A stretch of DNA of 64,000 nt. It comes from Lumnitzera littorea (taxonomy: Eukaryota; Streptophyta; Magnoliopsida; Myrtales; Combretaceae). Positions 60,000 to 64,000 of this stretch are shown one piece after another; positions within the stretch are counted from its first letter, which is position 1, and every line of letters begins with the position of its first letter. The notes beneath the pieces were generated by a model. The model was given only the letters and a program-made list of their open reading frames with translations. It ran no database searches and was not told the origin of the DNA. The translations under genes and the position numbers were made by a program. Location of the stretch: assembly GCA_024138015.1 (NCBI GenBank), contig JAMXBB010000003.1, positions 78,534,777-78,598,776 of the forward strand, read 5' to 3'.

Positions 60000-61537
60000 T
60001 TATTTGTAAAATCCATAGACCTTGGGCTCTCGGTTGGAACTGATCATGTTAATGGTGGGATCTAAGCCGTCAAATATCATATTGATGATGGGCCCGCAGT
60101 TAGGTAAGGGGTTATTGTTGATGTTTGGGACTGGAGCCTCCATAAAGTCTAGTTGGACTATGCCTTCGTTGATTAAATCTTGAATTTTATTTCTTAATCT
60201 CTAGTACGAATCTATTGAATGGCCCACTTGCCTTATATGATATTGACACCTTACATTAGGATAAAAAGCTCTTGGCCTGTACCTTTCATTAAGAAGCTCA
60301 GAATGGAGTAGATTATACTTTCTTAGCTTTTTGAGTATCTGATTGAGAAGGATAGGTATTTTGGTGAACTGCTTTGGGGCCCTATTGACTTGAGGTTAGC
60401 TTTTAAACTGTTCTTGAGTTGGCAGAAGATTTGCCTTGAAAGAGACTCGAGCATTGGGCTTAGTATTTGAATTGACCATGTTGACAGTCGCTTTTTAGGG
60501 CTTGCTGGTGGTAGGTTTAGCAGAGGGTAGTTTTATGTCTAATGGTTCTTGTAATTTGTTGGAGGAGATAACGCTTTTAATCTAACACCCTACTACCACA
60601 ACTTCTATAAAACTAGAAGAGGCTTGCCTAATCAAGTGAGAGAAGTACAATCTCTCAAGAGTGTTGATAAAAGCCGAAGTTAGCTCCTTCTCAATCACAG
60701 GGGTGGACACCCTTGCAGCTAAGGACCTCTACCTTTAGGTATATTCTTTAAAAGATTTATTGTACCTCTTCCTCAAGGCAACTAAATCCATCATAGTTGG
60801 TGTTACTTCAACATTGAACTTATATTGCTCATAAAATGCTTTATCCAGCTTCTCCCATGTGTTTACCTGATTTAGATCCAATTGGGCGTACTAGGTCAAA
60901 GTAAGGCTTGTTAGACTGTCCTGAAAAGTTTGGACCATGAGCTGGTCATATTGTATATATTTGCTTATCTTTCACATGTACAATCTGGTGTATAGTTTAG
61001 GGTACCTAGTTCCATTATACTTCTCAAAGTCAAGTACTTTAAATTTCTCTAGGAAGCTTCCATAGTCATAAGTAGAGAAGTTTGTTATACCAGCCTGCTC
61101 GAATCCATCATACCTTTTGAGCATTTTCATTGTCTTAGTGATTTATTGGGTCAATCACTTCTTAAGCTCTTTTAATCTGTCTCGATCAACCTTAAGCTTT
61201 GGGTTGATTGAGATTAAGTAAGTGTTTGGCTCGAAAGTTGGATTAACCTTTGGATAGATCTCTTCTGTCTCAGAAGATTCAAAAGTCTGGTTGAATTTGA
61301 GATAGGATTCTTCTGCTTCAAGAGGTGGGACTTCAACATTCTTTCTTTGGAGTTTTCTTCATTCGACGGCGTTATGGACCTAATTAAGGCGATGCCATTA
61401 GTAAGCAAGCTCAGTTGATCAACAATCTTCCCCATTGTTCGTTCCAAAGAGCGAAACCTTAGCTTAGTGGGATCAACAATTTCGGGGTTGGCACTGCTGT
61501 TGTTGGTGTTGATGTTGTCATTTCCTTGGCTGGCCAT
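60000..61537 (-). pseudogene. Tat/Ogre-like gag
   Basis: Begins with ATG at 61537 (MASQGNDNINTNN) and continues leftward through stops. A central capsid-like region lies at about 61100-60650. Further on, RCQYHIRQVGHSIDSYWRLRN (about 60250-60190, interrupted) is the sequence plant Tat gags carry near their end. The first 107 codons are open, and later parts need frame changes. It is the structural protein of the particle in active relatives. Confidence 0.72.
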
Positions 61538-61849
61538 TCTAGTTTGTGAGCGGGTTTTGATAGGACTTCTCTAGAAGGTTTGACGCTTAGGAGCTATCTT
61601 AGCAATTGTTTTAAGATCACTTCTTAACAAGTTAGCGCATAAATTTTTTTCAAATGAAACGAATGAAAAACAAGAATGCAAAAATGTATGGCATACGGAT
61701 GTAGAGAAATAGAACCGAAAGATAACCGGCAAGATGGTAATTTTTATTATTTTGTAGCTTTTGCAGTTCCCTTTTATATTATTTGAAAAATAAAATACAT
61801 TTGTTTCATAAGAAGAGCATTCCTATCTTTAGATGTTCTTCCGGCGCTT

Positions 61850-63372
61850 AGCAGGTGTTCCCTTTTTCTGCTTACTAGGTCCTGCTGGTGCTTCCTTCCT
61901 CTTTTCTAGGCTAGGCTCTTCTGTTTCTTCAAGCTTTTTTAGCCTTTTCTAGGTTATCCTAAATTGATGTTCTAAGGCCTAGGAACGATGTCTTGATTCC
62001 TAAAAGAGATCCTCCCACATGCCCCATTCTTCATAGATTACTTCTACACGGGCTTGCACTTGGTCCATGTAGGTCTTGATTTTAAGATCTAGTTTAACTG
62101 GTATGGGTTGGATGATCTCTAATGCTTAATACTGGGTCTTCCCTACCTTATGGAACTGATCGTATAGATATTCTTCAGTGACCCTGTACTTGTCCACTTC
62201 TCTCACCACTCTCTTAAATTGATATTAGGGTTAATAGTCCTTGTTTCCCATAATTGCTTGATTGCCTAAAGTTTAGACATCTTTTATGGTAGTGAAATCT
62301 AAAGGTCTTCATAATCTAAGGTCATGATATCTAGTAGGGACTTATAGACTCTATCTTGAATTCCTTCGAATTGTCTGATCATATTGTTAGGATAATAGCC
62401 CGTGTACAATTTCATCCTAATTAAGGATATTGCTTGATAATTTTTGTAAAATAAAATTACCCTCTTGAAGTTGCTCTATCTTGTTGTCCATAAGGTATCG
62501 GCAACCTAGAAATTTCGCAATACTTTTACCCAACAGTACGTAGATTTTTCTTTTGGGAGATAGACCTTGTCAACAAAAGAATCGATCAAATCAATATTAT
62601 AGGTGAATTCTCCTCGGATCAAATCAAGCCCATAAAACTTCATGTGGCTCACAAACTATACCGTCAATAGTGCCATGCTGGTCTTCAATGTGCTATTGTT
62701 CTTTCCTTTCAAAATGTTGAGGCTTCTAATTTGATTTGCGAAGAAGGCCGAAACATATGATTTGCCTTCAAGAAACTAGCCCACTAATTTAGCAACCTTG
62801 AAATGGATGAGGAACTTTCCATTAGGGAATAGGAGAGTCCTGAATGCAACTAGGATAAAGGCTTTTGTTTTATTCTATCCCTAATCTTTGGGATTGCGAC
62901 AGAAGATGCTCTGTTTGTTGGATTTAGGCTCAATGGTGAACTAGGCTTTTAGGTCTTCCAATTTGATATAGTTTCCATTACAGCTTTTGAGGGCCTTGTT
63001 CATTTCAGCTTATCTAATCCCCAAGAATCTTGAAAAGGCATTTACTGGGTCAACTTCCAAATTTGGGGTGTATATATTTTCTAAGGAAAGGATTTGCAGT
63101 AGTTAGGTGTACTCTTCAAGTGTTAGACCAATCAAGTAAGGCCCAACTCGAAAACCTACTTCCTTAGGCTCCCAAAAGTTGGTCAACGCCTTAATTAAAT
63201 TAATTTCTATTTTCACCCTAAGAAGTGATAGAATGGGCCTGATCTTATTGATGATGGTCTCATATTCCATTGGATTGAAGTATTGAAGCCATTGGTCTAG
63301 GATGGGCTTAGGATTGATGGGCTTGTTAACATACTTTTCCTTGAAGTGGACAGAGTTGGATGAATAGGCCAT
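61850..63372 (-). pseudogene. Extra ORF upstream of gag (ORF1, DUF7745-like)
   Basis: Starts at ATG 63372 (MAYSSNSVHFKEKY). After 89 codons with FWEPKEVGFRVGPYLIGLTLEEYT it continues leftward with stops (for example NAFSRFLGI). The FW-(D/E)-P ... F-R-x-G ... T-L-E-E-Y pattern matches the domain found in plant proteins and in ORF1 of Ogre/Tat elements, which lies between the 5' LTR and gag; the match is from memory. Its role is unknown. In this copy it is broken and not expected to give protein. Confidence 0.7.
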
Positions 63373-63963
63373 TTCTTAATTTGAATTACAAAGAAAAAGC
63401 ATGTTACAAGATTGATTGATCATTTATTTATAGCAAACAAAACCTATTTACAACAATTCTATATTTACAACATGTTAAAATTACAAGGGAAATCAAGGAA
63501 ACTCCAAGCTATTATATATTTCCATTCCTATCTTGCTTAATTATTTGTCGATTTTAGATGTCATGAACGCATAAAAGGTAGGTTCTAAAGGTCCTTAAGC
63601 TTATACGACCTCACTTATTAAAAAACATTTTCATTTGTCACATCAAGCTTAAGTGGGGGTAGCTTAATCAATCCCAAGTGGTGGTTACACTACAACACCT
63701 AGAGCCTATATAATGGCCCCCTCCCCCTGTCTTAGGTTCCTAATACAGTCCAGGTTTGACCGTTTTTATCACACATTTGTGGTGCATAAAATAAATTCCC
63801 TCCTCAAAACAATTAAATAATTAAAATTAAACCAGTAAAAATAAAAAAGTTAGTACAATTACGGTACAAATAATAACGAATGAATAAGTAAATAAATTGC
63901 ACTTAGTAAGGTGGTTTTTAAGGATTAATTTTAATTTTGGAAATTTGAATGGCTAACCCTCTT

Positions 63964-63988
63964 AACGTTCTTAATGGAGTCGCAAAGC
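63964..63988 (-). other. Probable primer-binding site of the Tat/Ogre-like element
   Basis: Immediately inside the 5' LTR end, the minus strand reads GCTTTGCGACTCCATTAAG. Tat/Ogre elements usually carry TGGCGACTC... complementary to tRNA-Arg; this looks like a decayed form. The position next to TGTCGAGCCTGG supports it. Confidence 0.6.
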
Positions 63989-64000
63989 TGTCGAGCCTGG
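63989..64000 (-). mobile_element. First bases of the 5' LTR, cut by the window edge
   Basis: TGTCGAGCCTGG matches the 3' LTR start at 51240 (TGTCGAGCCTAGG) with one difference. The remaining LTR, about 2.1 kb, should lie to the right of the window. Confidence 0.7.

Larger units (their letters stand above)
51240..64000 (-). mobile_element. Nearly complete Tat/Ogre-like Ty3/gypsy retrotransposon
   Basis: The minus-strand element runs from the 3' LTR (left) through two tandem arrays, pol, gag, an extra 5' ORF and primer site to the first 12 bases of the 5' LTR at 63989-64000. TGTCGAGCCT at 51240 and TGTCGAGCCTGG at 63989 are the matching LTR ends. Lineage evidence: extra ORF before gag, a second (archaeal-type) RNase H-like domain after the first, GCGACTCC-type primer site, a long LTR and tandem repeats before the 3' LTR. 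These are known hallmarks of the Tat/Ogre clade. At least 12.8 kb lies here, and a full copy would be about 15 kb. Stops and frameshifts in every domain show it is defective. It is inserted in the gypsy fragment on its left. Confidence 0.85.

Overview
This window looks like an AT-rich, transposon-dense stretch of a flowering-plant nuclear genome, most likely a eudicot (species not determined). Two intron-containing host genes sit in a landscape of decayed, nested retroelements. I see no bacterial-type organisation: no operon, CRISPR array, rRNA or convincing tRNA gene.

Layout. 1-15.4 kb is repeat DNA: a palindromic foldback/MITE-like element split by a solo LTR with a perfect 5-bp target duplication; a minus-strand Ty3/gypsy element (LTR remnants at about 4.6-5.0 and 15.0-15.4 kb, decayed gag-pol between); and inside that, the 3' end plus 3' LTR of a plus-strand element whose LTR begins TGTAAACCCC. 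15.4-24.9 kb holds no recognisable gene. 24.9-31.1 kb is host gene 1 (plus strand, 5'-UTR intron, two coding exons, about 1,642 aa): a plant-specific acidic protein with an N-terminal membrane region. 31-35 kb is intergenic with another retroelement fragment. 35.7-41.5 kb is host gene 2 (minus strand, six coding exons, all introns phase 0), a COMM-domain protein carrying an L1-type LINE fragment in its second intron.

41.9-64 kb is a second nested-transposon block. It contains an isolated LTR copy of a Tat/Ogre-like family; a 3.8-kb LTR that is the inverted counterpart of the one at 6.5-9.3 kb; a minus-strand gypsy integrase fragment split by a copia-like solo LTR; and then a nearly complete minus-strand Tat/Ogre-like element. 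That last element runs from its 3' LTR at 51,240 to the first bases of its 5' LTR at 63,989-64,000. It has an extra ORF upstream of gag, protease, RT, two RNase H-like domains, integrase, and two tandem-repeat arrays (86-bp and 39-bp units) between pol and the 3' LTR.

The two host genes do not obviously act together. The other coding material is transposon-derived and broken by stops and frameshifts. The most informative content is the insertion archaeology, the repeat arrays of the Tat/Ogre element, the inverted LTR pair flanking both host genes, and repeated motifs in host gene 1. I found no strong evidence of a previously undescribed functional system.
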